The notes under the pieces: generated by a model
What the model was told of the DNA's origin: nothing
The model's input: only the letters and a program-made list of their open reading frames with translations
Database searches by the model: none
Part shown: positions 1 to 7,573 of the stretch, piece by piece
How positions within the stretch are numbered: the first letter of the stretch is position 1
Layout of the letters: each line of letters begins with the position of its first letter
Translations under genes and position numbers: made by a program
Assembly: GCF_002419965.1 (NCBI RefSeq)
Contig: NZ_DIHC01000009.1
Location: 9,713-73,712 of the forward strand
Length of the DNA: 64,000 bases
Direction of reading: 5' to 3'
From: Pseudomonas sp. UBA5706
GTDB lineage: Bacteria; Pseudomonadota; Gammaproteobacteria; Pseudomonadales; Pseudomonadaceae

Positions 1-141
1 CGTGGTGGCGAATGGCGGTTCAGGTTTTGCGATTGGGGTGAGTGGGATCGGGTGCATTCGGCTATTACGGGTCGTCTGGGTTTACTGCCGCTGCGCGTCA
101 GATCGCGAGCAAATCATGCTCGTATAGCTGGCCTTCCCAGA

Positions 142-756
142 TTACCGAACCCAGATCCCCCTGCCCGCGAAATACCGCCCGAAATCCCTCAGCCCCATCA
201 CCACACTTTCTTGCGACGCTGGCGTATCACCCGAGGGGTTGTGGAACATCACCCTATCGTCGGTCGCTGCGGTCACGAGCACGAGATGCCCGCCTTTTTT
301 GGGTGGCTCACGCTCGGGCCAGCGGATCGTTGGGTGCACGGAGGCGATGAAGAACTGGCCGGGGCTGATGAGTGAAGGGATGTCGTGGGCTTCGAGGTCA
401 GTGACGACTCGGGACTCCACTGCAAACTCATGTTTTAGCATTTCAGTTGCGGGCGTATAGATCATGCCCCTGATGTCATCGCCTTCAATCACATAAGCGC
501 CATATTGCTTGGCCAGCTCTAGAAGGTGGAAAGTGGGATGAACCCTCCCGGTTCTACAGGCAAGCAGCATTTTCAAGCAGGCCATGCCGCAGATATGCCG
601 CGCCCATGTCGCATAGTCTTCGACGCAGGCGGCGCCAGAACCGGCCCAAAGCGGGTCATCCAGAGCGCTTTGGGTGTTGGAGATAAAATCAATCACCCGC
701 TGGCGCGACTCCCATTGGCTGTAATACGGAACGGCGTTGATCACGTAGGGCCTCAT
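142..756 (-). CDS. C39-like cysteine peptidase-fold protein
   Basis: The protein is 204 residues, and no signal peptide is visible. It shows a papain-like/C39-type layout: an ICGMACLKMLL segment near residues 55-65 with candidate nucleophile cysteines, a GGHLVLVTAA segment near 155-165 that would hold the histidine, and FHNPSG near 171-176 that would supply the third residue. Peptidase C39-like proteins cleave or transfer peptide bonds. The ATG at 756 overlaps the stop of the upstream transporter gene by 4 bp, so it is the last gene of the ATP-grasp/racemase/transporter operon. A role in trimming or transferring a small peptide made by the neighbouring ligase is inference. The 141 bases to its left hold no gene I can support. 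Confidence 0.7.
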   Translation of the reverse strand: MRPYVINAVPYYSQWESRQRVIDFISNTQSALDDPLWAGSGAACVEDYATWARHICGMACLKMLLACRTGRVHPTFHLLELAKQYGAYVIEGDDIRGMIYTPATEMLKHEFAVESRVVTDLEAHDIPSLISPGQFFIASVHPTIRWPEREPPKKGGHLVLVTAATDDRVMFHNPSGDTPASQESVVMGLRDFGRYFAGRGIWVR

Positions 757-1598
757 TTGAATAACAGTGGAGCAGTACCAAGGATCGACAATAAACCAAA
801 AAATAACTGATTTTTGCCGTGGCCCTCTCGGTAAACCACAAAGGCAATGGTCATCAGCAGCGGCACCCTGAGGGAGATTGCAAAATAGCCGTAGCTCAGG
901 GGCAGGACGCCTGCGAGGGCGAAGTTGAAAAACAGCTCCGGCACGGCCCAACCCAGTGCGAGCAGGGTCCAGTGGGACAGGCTGACGCGGGATGAAGTCT
1001 TTAGCACGATCCTGGCAGAGAGCATGTTGCCGATGCCGGTATAGAGCAGGTAACTGAACCAGCCAGCACTGGCTATGCCCACTTTGTCGCACAGCGCAAA
1101 ACCAATGACGGCCGCAACCATGACGAAAAACCTCAAGGTGTCGGTGCGTGGCATTGAGCTCAAGTGCCCGAACACCGAGAACAACAATCCAGCGGCGAAC
1201 AGAACAATGATGGAGACCAGGCCACCTTGGGACAATTGTGTGCCGAAGATCGCGTAATCCAACAGCGCGATACCACCCACCGCGACCGGAAAAACGTAGA
1301 CCGTAGCGCAAACACTGCGCACGATTATCTGCTGCTGGACGGTAATGAGCAGCGTCAGTAAAACGCCTTTCGCCAGCCCGGCAGCGATCCCGGTTGCATT
1401 CAGGAGCGAAGGCAGGCTGGCTACATCGCAGGCCCACGCCACCGGCAGAAGCACCAGGCAGACACAGCTCGTCCCCGCGCCAATCGCCCAGGCGGTTGCC
1501 TGAGGAGAAACCTTGGCAGCCAAGTTGCGCATGAGCAAGGTCCTTGCCGTGACCAATAACACAATGGTCAAGAATGCAGTGCTCTGGATGACGGACAA
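753..1598 (-). CDS. EamA/DMT-like membrane transporter
   Basis: This is a 281-residue hydrophobic protein with about nine or ten membrane segments and the two-halves layout of drug/metabolite transporters. It is probably an inner-membrane exporter or importer of a small metabolite. The start is a TTG at 1598. It is chosen because a strong GGAGGT Shine-Dalgarno sits 7 bases upstream and overlaps the racemase stop. There are 3 bases between the racemase stop and this start, and the gene overlaps the next one by 4 bp, so translation is probably coupled. The position inside a biosynthetic operon suggests product export, but the substrate is unknown. Confidence 0.7.
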   Translation of the reverse strand: MSVIQSTAFLTIVLLVTARTLLMRNLAAKVSPQATAWAIGAGTSCVCLVLLPVAWACDVASLPSLLNATGIAAGLAKGVLLTLLITVQQQIIVRSVCATVYVFPVAVGGIALLDYAIFGTQLSQGGLVSIIVLFAAGLLFSVFGHLSSMPRTDTLRFFVMVAAVIGFALCDKVGIASAGWFSYLLYTGIGNMLSARIVLKTSSRVSLSHWTLLALGWAVPELFFNFALAGVLPLSYGYFAISLRVPLLMTIAFVVYREGHGKNQLFFGLLSILGTAPLLFK

Positions 1599-1601
1599 TG
1601 A

Positions 1602-2312
1602 CTACACCTCCAGCGCTCGTTGGGCTCCGTCCGGGCGAAGGGCTGCGGCAATATGGGCGTCGATCGAGTCGATCAATACAACTCCCGGCGGTGGTGAAAT
1701 TTGCTCGACGATCAGCGGCAATTCGGTGCACCCCAGGATCACAGCTTCGACGTTTTGATCGAGCAGATCATCGATAGCCCCCTTCACCGCCCGTGTAGCC
1801 CTTTCGGAAAAATTGCACTGGCACAAATCGTCATAAATGGCGTCGTGGACCGCACCACGATGTACCGCTCCAGGCACCTTAATGGTTAAGCCTTCCTTGC
1901 GGCAGCGCTCAATATAGAAACCGCGTTCCATCACATACTTCGTTCCCAATAAACCAATACGCCTGAACCCTGAACGCTGGATGGCCGACACCGTCGCATC
2001 AATGATATTTATTACCGGAATAGAAAGTTGACGCTCCAAGCGGTCGCACGTATTGCTCGTAGTGTTGGAACATATCAAGAGTTTCGTGGCCCCCGACCGC
2101 TCCAGCTCAGTGGCTGCCTGTATGAGAATCCGAAACTCGCCTTCTTCATCACCTTCCTGTTGAAATTTCAATATCTCGCAGAAGTTCAGACTGTGCATGA
2201 TAATTTTCGCTGAACTGTGGCGACCCGCTGCTTGAGCAATGAGATTGAGTCGACGATAGTACTCCATCGTTGACACCCAACTTACCCCACCTATCAAACC
2301 TATCTGCTCCAT
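1602..2312 (-). CDS. Aspartate/glutamate racemase-family protein
   Basis: The protein is 236 residues and starts MEQIGLIGGVSW, the usual N-terminus of the YgeA/Asp-Glu racemase family. The two cysteines that act as acid and base are present: CSNTTS in the first half and LGCTELPL near residue 200. Family members usually read C-T-N-T-x-H at the first site; here the histidine position is serine. Such enzymes interconvert L- and D-Asp or Glu by cofactor-free proton transfer. The ATG at 2312 is chosen over upstream in-frame ATGs because AAGGAAG lies 8 bases before it and it falls 13 bases after the ligase stop. It may make a D-amino acid for the adjacent ATP-grasp ligase (inference). Confidence 0.8.
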   Translation of the reverse strand: MEQIGLIGGVSWVSTMEYYRRLNLIAQAAGRHSSAKIIMHSLNFCEILKFQQEGDEEGEFRILIQAATELERSGATKLLICSNTTSNTCDRLERQLSIPVINIIDATVSAIQRSGFRRIGLLGTKYVMERGFYIERCRKEGLTIKVPGAVHRGAVHDAIYDDLCQCNFSERATRAVKGAIDDLLDQNVEAVILGCTELPLIVEQISPPPGVVLIDSIDAHIAAALRPDGAQRALEV

Positions 2313-2325
2313 GCCCGCATCTTCC

Positions 2326-3420
2326 TTAATCAATTGAATAATCATAGGCAGAACGTTTGTGTGCCTTGACCGCATCCTGGCAACTAAAATGCCTGATCAA
2401 CTGCGCTATGGAAATTCCGCTTTTTTTCAGCATCTTCGGAAGGATACTGTTGCGCATCAATCCCGGGATGGGATTCGCCTCCAGGAAATAAATATCGTCG
2501 CCTCCTGTCACGATATAATCGAACCGGCACATATGAGCGAATCCCAAATCATCGAACAATTCACACGACATCGCTTTAAGTTGCGATATGACGGGCGTGT
2601 CCTCTTCTACGAGGATCTCTTGCACATTTCCCCGCCTGTGTTTCTCCTGATGCCCGAAAAACCCGCGCGCAGTGTCAATACGCACGGCAGGAAGTGCCAC
2701 CACGCGGTTGTCCAGCCGAACGCAACCTATCGAATATTCCGTTCCGCTCACGAATGCCTGAACCAGTGCCCGTTCATCGTATTGGGAGATGAGTGAAAGG
2801 TTCTCGATGATTCGAGGCACTTCTGCCTGCGTGACGGTATAGCACTCCGTAAAGAGCGATGCGCCTAGTGAATTGGGCTTTACCACTACCATTGTGCCCC
2901 CGAATTTCCCTAAGAGAGTCGCGGTGTCTGGCGACTCGGAAGAATCGGTCACCACCCAGGTATCGGGCACCTTGACGATCTTTTGATAACCGCTGACATA
3001 GCGCTGCATATGCACTTTGCTCATGGCAAGGCTAGCCGGTAAAACGGGGCCGAAACTGCCGCGCAGCTTCAGCAGGTTCGCCAATCCCTGGACATGCCCG
3101 TCTTCCCCGTAATTTCCGTGAAGAAGATTGAACAGGTAGCCGGTGTCACGGCTCATCATGTCTGCCGCAGCGGCATAATCAACCGGGTCGCTGGGCCGCA
3201 TATAGTCTTCAGCGAGGGCATTTTTTTCAAACGGTCGACAGGTGATTCGGTTGTTCAGGTCGACATAATAAATATTACGGAGTGCAACTCCACTGTTTTG
3301 AGCCGTAAGCTCTTGATAGACGAAACTGAAGGAAGCTCTCGACGCCGCATGCTCTGGCGACATACCGCCGAAAACTAGCGAAACTTCCAGATCATCCATT
3401 TTCAAAGTCACGTTTCCCAT
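2326..3420 (-). CDS. D-Ala-D-Ala ligase-like ATP-grasp enzyme
   Basis: The protein is 364 residues with the Ddl fold order. It has VFGGMSPEH near residue 16, HGNYGEDGHVQG near 99-110 (the Ddl signature 1 region), AMSK near 130, VVVKPNSLGAS near 178, and FLEANPIPGLM near 323 in place of the usual E-x-N-T-x-P-G. Ddl enzymes join two D-alanines with ATP. Here the GSS of the phosphate/substrate loop reads LGAS, and the omega-loop tyrosine region reads FFGHQEKH, so the substrates are probably not two D-Ala. A GGAGAG ribosome site lies 6 bases before the ATG at 3420. It leads the operon with racemase, transporter and C39-like genes. Alternatives are a biosynthetic dipeptide ligase (more likely) or a resistant Ddl for self-protection. 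Base composition is visibly more AT-rich than the core genes. Confidence 0.8.
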   Translation of the reverse strand: MGNVTLKMDDLEVSLVFGGMSPEHAASRASFSFVYQELTAQNSGVALRNIYYVDLNNRITCRPFEKNALAEDYMRPSDPVDYAAAADMMSRDTGYLFNLLHGNYGEDGHVQGLANLLKLRGSFGPVLPASLAMSKVHMQRYVSGYQKIVKVPDTWVVTDSSESPDTATLLGKFGGTMVVVKPNSLGASLFTECYTVTQAEVPRIIENLSLISQYDERALVQAFVSGTEYSIGCVRLDNRVVALPAVRIDTARGFFGHQEKHRRGNVQEILVEEDTPVISQLKAMSCELFDDLGFAHMCRFDYIVTGGDDIYFLEANPIPGLMRNSILPKMLKKSGISIAQLIRHFSCQDAVKAHKRSAYDYSID

Positions 3421-3872
3421 AAGCTCTCTCCATGGCAGGTAGCTCCTTAAACAAAACCTTCTTCAACAACAAACACGTTTCCAATGTTTAAAACATTAAA
3501 CAAATTCAAAAACCAAAAATCACTCACATCCAGACTCGGTACTATAGAACCAATTTTCATTTATTTACAACCTAAGCCACTGTTTTTTTTGAATGATCGA
3601 ACACTTGTAGAAAACCCTATAAAACACAGCAAGATCGAAGCACAGAAACATAGCTAAACACCTCGTAAAAAAATCAACATCAGTAAAACTGTATGCACCA
3701 CTACTGCGACTGTGTACTAACCAACATAGAGGCGCATCCATTTAAATGCCCCCATTTCTAGCAACGTTACTGACTCAGTAATCGGGCACACAGGGTGCAA
3801 AAAATAAACTTCATTAAACACGTCACATTCGTCGTACAGTCCCCCTTTAACGGCATAATCAATCAGATTCGC
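3421..3872. other. AT-rich leader region upstream of the ATP-grasp operon
   Basis: About 450 bases are clearly richer in A and T than the surroundings, with no supported gene. The region must hold the promoter of the minus-strand operon that starts at 3420, and it contains a perfect 7-bp palindrome at 3483-3497. The composition fits horizontally acquired DNA. Confidence 0.5.
3483..3497. promoter_or_regulatory. Palindromic operator-like site AATGTTT-A-AAACATT
   Basis: A perfect inverted repeat with 7-bp arms and a single central base lies 63 bases upstream of the ATP-grasp ligase start. Position and symmetry suit binding by a dimeric regulator near the promoter. The binding protein is unknown. 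Confidence 0.4.
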
Positions 3873-4506
3873 CATGGCCAAATACCTCTGCCCTCGAAGG
3901 CTTCATTGACCTTGCCAGCAAACTCCCCTTGTGGCTCAACATCGCCGTCGCCATTACGCCTGGCCTCTGGCTGCATTCAGCGGCCGCCGCGCCGATGCCA
4001 ACGACCGTGGACATGCGTCACTTCGATACGGTCATGACGGCTTCGGCGTTTATTTAACGGCATGGCGACGGCCGGGTATGTACTGCCGCTGATCTTCATC
4101 GCGGTGCCTTGGCCTCATTCTTCGGGCGGCGTAAACGCCGCGATCTGCTGACGTCCTTCGCCACCCCGGCGGCAATAGGCTGCTCAGCATCAGTTGGCAC
4201 GACTTCGAGCTGCTGGTCGGCGAAGCATTGCGGCATCGCGGGTTTGCGGTGCAGGAAACCGGGCCAAACAGCCCGGACGGCGGCGTGGACCTGAGTGCGC
4301 GCAAGCAGGGCGAGACCTACATGGTGCTGTGCAAGCAGTGGCGTTCGCTGCAGGTGGGCGTGCCTGTGGTGCGCGAGTTGTATGGGGCGACAACGACCGA
4401 ACGGGCATGCACCGGAAAGAATGCGGGCGGTACTTTCTGGGGTTGCGTGGGTTTTCCGAAATGTAAGGGCATTCGACTGATATTCGCGCCAATGACAGTA
4501 AAGTAA
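3873..4506 (+). pseudogene. Decayed Mrr-type restriction endonuclease with zinc-finger tail
   Basis: No single frame spans it, but pieces in successive frames line up with one protein. Near 3893-4057 there is ALEGFIDLASKLPLW followed by a hydrophobic stretch, typical of the N-terminus of membrane-anchored Mrr-like proteins. At 4190-4400 comes the endonuclease core: SWHDFELLVGEALRHRGFAV, then GPNSPDGGVDL, CKQWRSLQVGV and VVRELYGA. These hold the D...(D/E)xK-like catalytic region in the form D-L-x(n)-CKQW. At 4400-4480 NAGGTFWGCVGFPKCKG is a topoisomerase-type C4 zinc-finger remnant. The middle, between REL and the zinc finger, is deleted, and stops interrupt the 5' part. The gene is surely non-functional. 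Confidence 0.75.
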
Positions 4507-4529
4507 GCGCAGTTAAGGAGCGGCCGCAT

Positions 4530-4680
4530 ACTGACAAAGCGTCTGCCAACGTGGATGACCTGTGCGTGGCACCCGCGGCGATCAGCCAGCAGATCAACGG
4601 GCTGAAAGATCAGATCGCAAAGCGCCTGTTCGAGCGCGATGCCAAAGGCATCCAGCTCACCATCAGTGCAACAGGCGCGG
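4530..4680 (+). pseudogene. LysR-type regulator HTH fragment
   Basis: In one frame the DNA encodes a segment around APAAISQQINGLKDQI followed by KRLFERDAKGIQLT. This is the recognition helix and wing of a LysR regulator. Neither the start of the gene nor the roughly 230-residue effector domain is present nearby. It appears to be a leftover fragment, lying directly downstream of the decayed Mrr gene. Confidence 0.65.
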
Positions 4681-4784
4681 GAAGCGTCCAGGTCACAGCG
4701 GGTAGACGTGCATGGCGCGCGAATAGACCCTTACAGCCTTCCCCACATTGCGTGAATCAGACCCACCGAGGCGATGGGTTTGGG

Positions 4785-5273
4785 TCAAGCACCGACGCTG
4801 CGCAGAGCATGCCCCGGGGCCGTCCGACATCCGCACTCAGAACAACCCCCCAACTCATACTTGCATTCCACCTCCACACGGGTACTCAAGACATGGCGAG
4901 TCGTCTTAGGTGGGTAAGGCCTTCTCTGGATGCCACGCGCAATGATGTCCTCGGCCGTCACGTGAACACCTGCCTGGCGCGAGTGAAGTTCAACTTGTGA
5001 ATAGTCGAGCATCACGCAGGGAACGACGCGAAGCGAATGTCGCCGAGCGAACTCCCGCCGGTGATGACCGTCCATGATGACCCATGAGTCTCGCTCGACC
5101 ATGATGGGCTCCAACCAGAAACCTTCGCTAATGATTTCGTGAGCAACGAGCAACACTCTCTCTTCGATAAAGTGCTCCGTAGGCAATAAAGCCTCCGGGG
5201 GTATCAGCACAATTCGATGAGTTCCCCGCGACAGACCGTAGTACGTATTCTCTGCATATAAAACATCCGCCAT
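4785..5273 (-). CDS. SerK/SbnI-like ParB-fold protein, probable free-serine kinase
   Basis: The protein is 162 residues. The ParB/sulfiredoxin-type signature MDGHHRREFARR sits at residues 67-78, preceded by an acidic EERV segment near 38. The C-terminal PPKTTRHVL at 121-129 is what I remember from archaeal SerK-type serine kinases and their relatives. SbnI, another member of this group, makes O-phospho-L-serine for staphyloferrin B. The gene is divergent from the sbnA/sbnB homologues, whose first enzyme needs O-phosphoserine, so the context supports the same role. The ATG at 5273 has AAGGAGA 8 bases upstream. It is shorter than SbnI (254 residues) and ends in a cysteine-bearing tail (CSECGC). 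Confidence 0.7.
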   Translation of the reverse strand: MADVLYAENTYYGLSRGTHRIVLIPPEALLPTEHFIEERVLLVAHEIISEGFWLEPIMVERDSWVIMDGHHRREFARRHSLRVVPCVMLDYSQVELHSRQAGVHVTAEDIIARGIQRRPYPPKTTRHVLSTRVEVECKYELGGCSECGCRTAPGHALRSVGA

Positions 5274-5559
5274 CACATAATCTCCTTTCAATGAGCGCTT
5301 CTCTGGCTCAACGCGCTAGCCGAAGAACATGTGAGGCAGGAGGCTAGTCGCTTCAAGTAAACCCGTTATTATTTTTCTTATATCTTTTTTGCTTTGTGTG
5401 GATGCGCCAATCATAAGGGCCGTACTACACGGGCTGCATGCCCCTCTCTCGTACTTCTTCCTAAAAGGAAATTCAGTTCTTCTTTCACTCGCCTTGTTGG
5501 GATTTTCCCAGCCGCCTATGTTCAAGCCCATCGCTTTTACTGCCAGCACGGGAAATGAC
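5274..5559. promoter_or_regulatory. Divergent promoter region between serK-like and sbnA-like genes
   Basis: This 286-base gap separates two divergently read genes that should act in the same pathway. It contains AT-rich runs around 5350-5390, which suit promoters in both directions. I could not pick a convincing operator here. Confidence 0.45.
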
Positions 5560-6573
5560 ATGAGCACCATCAGCGACGTGATTAATGACCGCAACTTCGT
5601 GACTTTAAAGAATCTCCACTTCCGCTCCTTGCATTTGAAGTTGGAGGGGCTTAATCCCGCAGGCTCCGTGAAGATGAAGACGGCCAAGTGGCTGATCGCC
5701 GATCTTGAACGCCGCGGCAGCATTGGCCCCGACACGGTATTGATCGAGTCTTCGTCAGGCAGCCTGGGTGTCGCACTGAGTCTTATTTGTGCCGAGCGCG
5801 GTTATCGCTTCCGTTGCGTGGTTGACCCGAATACCACGGCTCAAAATATAAAAATAATGAAAGCCTTTGGAGCCGATGTGATCGTGGTCGATGTTCGGGA
5901 CGAAAACGGGGGTTTTCTAGGGACACGCATTCAATACATAAAAGAGTTGGTGGCGCAGGACAGTCGGTTCGTATGGATGAATCAATATGCCAACCCGGAA
6001 AATCCACGGGCGCATGCCAATACCACGGCACGAGCTATCACGGAAAGTTTCGAGCATATCGATTACCTCTTTGTCGGAGCGGGCACCACCGGCACCTTGA
6101 TGGGATGCGTTCAGCATTTCAAAACCCATCGTCCTCAAACGCACATCATTGCAGTAGACAGTGAAGGTTCGGTCACATTTGGCGGCGCGGCCGGGAAGCG
6201 ATACATCCCTGGACTGGGCACCAGTCGCCGCCCTGAAATATTCAACAAGGAAGGGATCGACAGCTTCCAGATCGTTTCCGAAGCCGATACGGTCGCAATG
6301 TGTCGCTATGTGGCTCGGACCAACGGGGTTCTCGCGGGAGGGTCCACAGGGACAGTACTGGCCGCTGTCTATGCTAGACGCCAGGAATTGCCTGAGAACG
6401 CAGTCATCGTCGCGATTTCCCCCGACATGGGAGAGCGGTACCTGGACAGCGTTTATGACGATGAATGGGTCAAGGCTCGGTTCGGGAGTTCTCCGCTCAC
6501 GGGTGAAGCACCCGTGACCTCGCGATCTACGTCCTCTCCAGCCTGTGACGAACGGGAGGCGGCATATGTTTGA
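5560..6573 (+). CDS. sbnA: N-(2-amino-2-carboxyethyl)-L-glutamate synthase, SbnA-like
   Basis: The protein is 337 residues of the cysteine-synthase fold, fold-type II PLP. SbnA joins O-phospho-L-serine with L-glutamate to give ACEGA, the first step to L-2,3-diaminopropionate. The PLP lysine is in NPAGSVKMK (about K38), the substrate loop is IESSSGSLG (62-70), and the glycine-rich phosphate loop is VGAGTTGTLMG near 175. In SbnA and CysK the substrate loop normally reads SGN; here the asparagine is serine. The ATG at 5560 gives an N-terminus close to SbnA; an ATG at 5518 is possible. The gene overlaps sbnB by 8 bases. It is first in the plus-strand operon. Confidence 0.88.
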   Translation: MSTISDVINDRNFVTLKNLHFRSLHLKLEGLNPAGSVKMKTAKWLIADLERRGSIGPDTVLIESSSGSLGVALSLICAERGYRFRCVVDPNTTAQNIKIMKAFGADVIVVDVRDENGGFLGTRIQYIKELVAQDSRFVWMNQYANPENPRAHANTTARAITESFEHIDYLFVGAGTTGTLMGCVQHFKTHRPQTHIIAVDSEGSVTFGGAAGKRYIPGLGTSRRPEIFNKEGIDSFQIVSEADTVAMCRYVARTNGVLAGGSTGTVLAAVYARRQELPENAVIVAISPDMGERYLDSVYDDEWVKARFGSSPLTGEAPVTSRSTSSPACDEREAAYV

Positions 6574-7573
6574 GTTTTCCGTCGTCTCCGGCGCGGTCAT
6601 CCGCGATCTGCTCAAATCGCAGCCTCGCTTGGCATTGCAAAGCGTTCAAGCCGCCTATCTCGCCCATCATCAGGGCCTGACGGTGAATCCAGACAGTTAT
6701 TTCCTGCGCTTTGCCGATGAGTCGGCCAATCGCATCATCGCCCTGCCCGCGTCATTGGCGGGAGACATCAAGGTTGCCGGTATCAAGTGGATATCGAGTT
6801 TCCCGTCGAACATCCAGTCTGGTATCCCCCGCGCCTCCGCTGCCTTGATTCTGAATGACCAGCAGACCGGCTATCCATTCGCCTGCCTGGAAGCGTCCTT
6901 ACTAAGCGCCGCGCGCACCGCAGCGTCCGCCGTACTGGGTGCCTATTGGTGCAACCGACAGTCGCGCCGTGCAAAACGCTTGAGCTTTATCGGCGCGGGC
7001 ATCATTGCGCGAAATATCTTCGAAACATTCATTGCTGATGGCTGGCATTTCGACCGTGTGGGCGTGCATGACACCTACCGCGATTATTCCGTTGCGTTTC
7101 AGCAGCAGATCCTCCAGACCAGCGACTTACCGGCATTCATCGACACTCAATTAGAAGAAGCGCTGGAAGCGGACATCGTCGTCTTCGCCACCAACGGCAG
7201 TACGCCCTACGTACGCGCAGACTGGCGTTTCGAACCCCATCAAGTGGTACTCCACATTTCCCTACGCGACTTGGCACCCGAAACGATTCTGGCCTCGGAA
7301 AATATCTTCGATGACGTAGAGCACTGCCTGAAGGCCTCGACTTCACCCCACCTGGCCGAACAGTTGTCGGGCAATCGCGAGTTCGTCAGTGGAACGTTGG
7401 CCGAACTCATCCTGGGCGAACTGAAATTGCCAGACGACCGGGCGCGCATTTTTTCTCCTTTCGGCATGGGCATTCTGGATCTCGCACTGGGCAAAGCACT
7501 GTACGACCAAGCGGTGCAAAACGGGACAGCAGTGCGCATTCAGAACTTCTTCGGAGAAACCAGGCGATGGTAG
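6566..7573 (+). CDS. sbnB: N-(2-amino-2-carboxyethyl)-L-glutamate dehydrogenase, SbnB-like
   Basis: The protein is 335 residues of the ornithine cyclodeaminase/mu-crystallin family. SbnB oxidatively cleaves ACEGA with NAD to L-2,3-diaminopropionate and 2-oxoglutarate. The Rossmann motif FIGAGIIARN lies at residues 141-150, a substrate-site lysine is likely in AGIKWISS near 74, and SAARTAA at 115-121 is typical of the family. The start at 6566 has GGGAGG 6 bases upstream and overlaps the end of sbnA. The 3' end overlaps the FAD enzyme gene by 7 bases. The direct pairing with an SbnA homologue makes the assignment strong. Confidence 0.9.
   Translation: MFEFSVVSGAVIRDLLKSQPRLALQSVQAAYLAHHQGLTVNPDSYFLRFADESANRIIALPASLAGDIKVAGIKWISSFPSNIQSGIPRASAALILNDQQTGYPFACLEASLLSAARTAASAVLGAYWCNRQSRRAKRLSFIGAGIIARNIFETFIADGWHFDRVGVHDTYRDYSVAFQQQILQTSDLPAFIDTQLEEALEADIVVFATNGSTPYVRADWRFEPHQVVLHISLRDLAPETILASENIFDDVEHCLKASTSPHLAEQLSGNREFVSGTLAELILGELKLPDDRARIFSPFGMGILDLALGKALYDQAVQNGTAVRIQNFFGETRRW

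Noticed and set aside
142..1731. A 529-codon minus-strand frame spanning the C39-like gene and the transporter
   Set aside because: Only its last 204 codons look like a protein; the rest is the transporter gene read out of frame and is rich in Arg, Cys and His.
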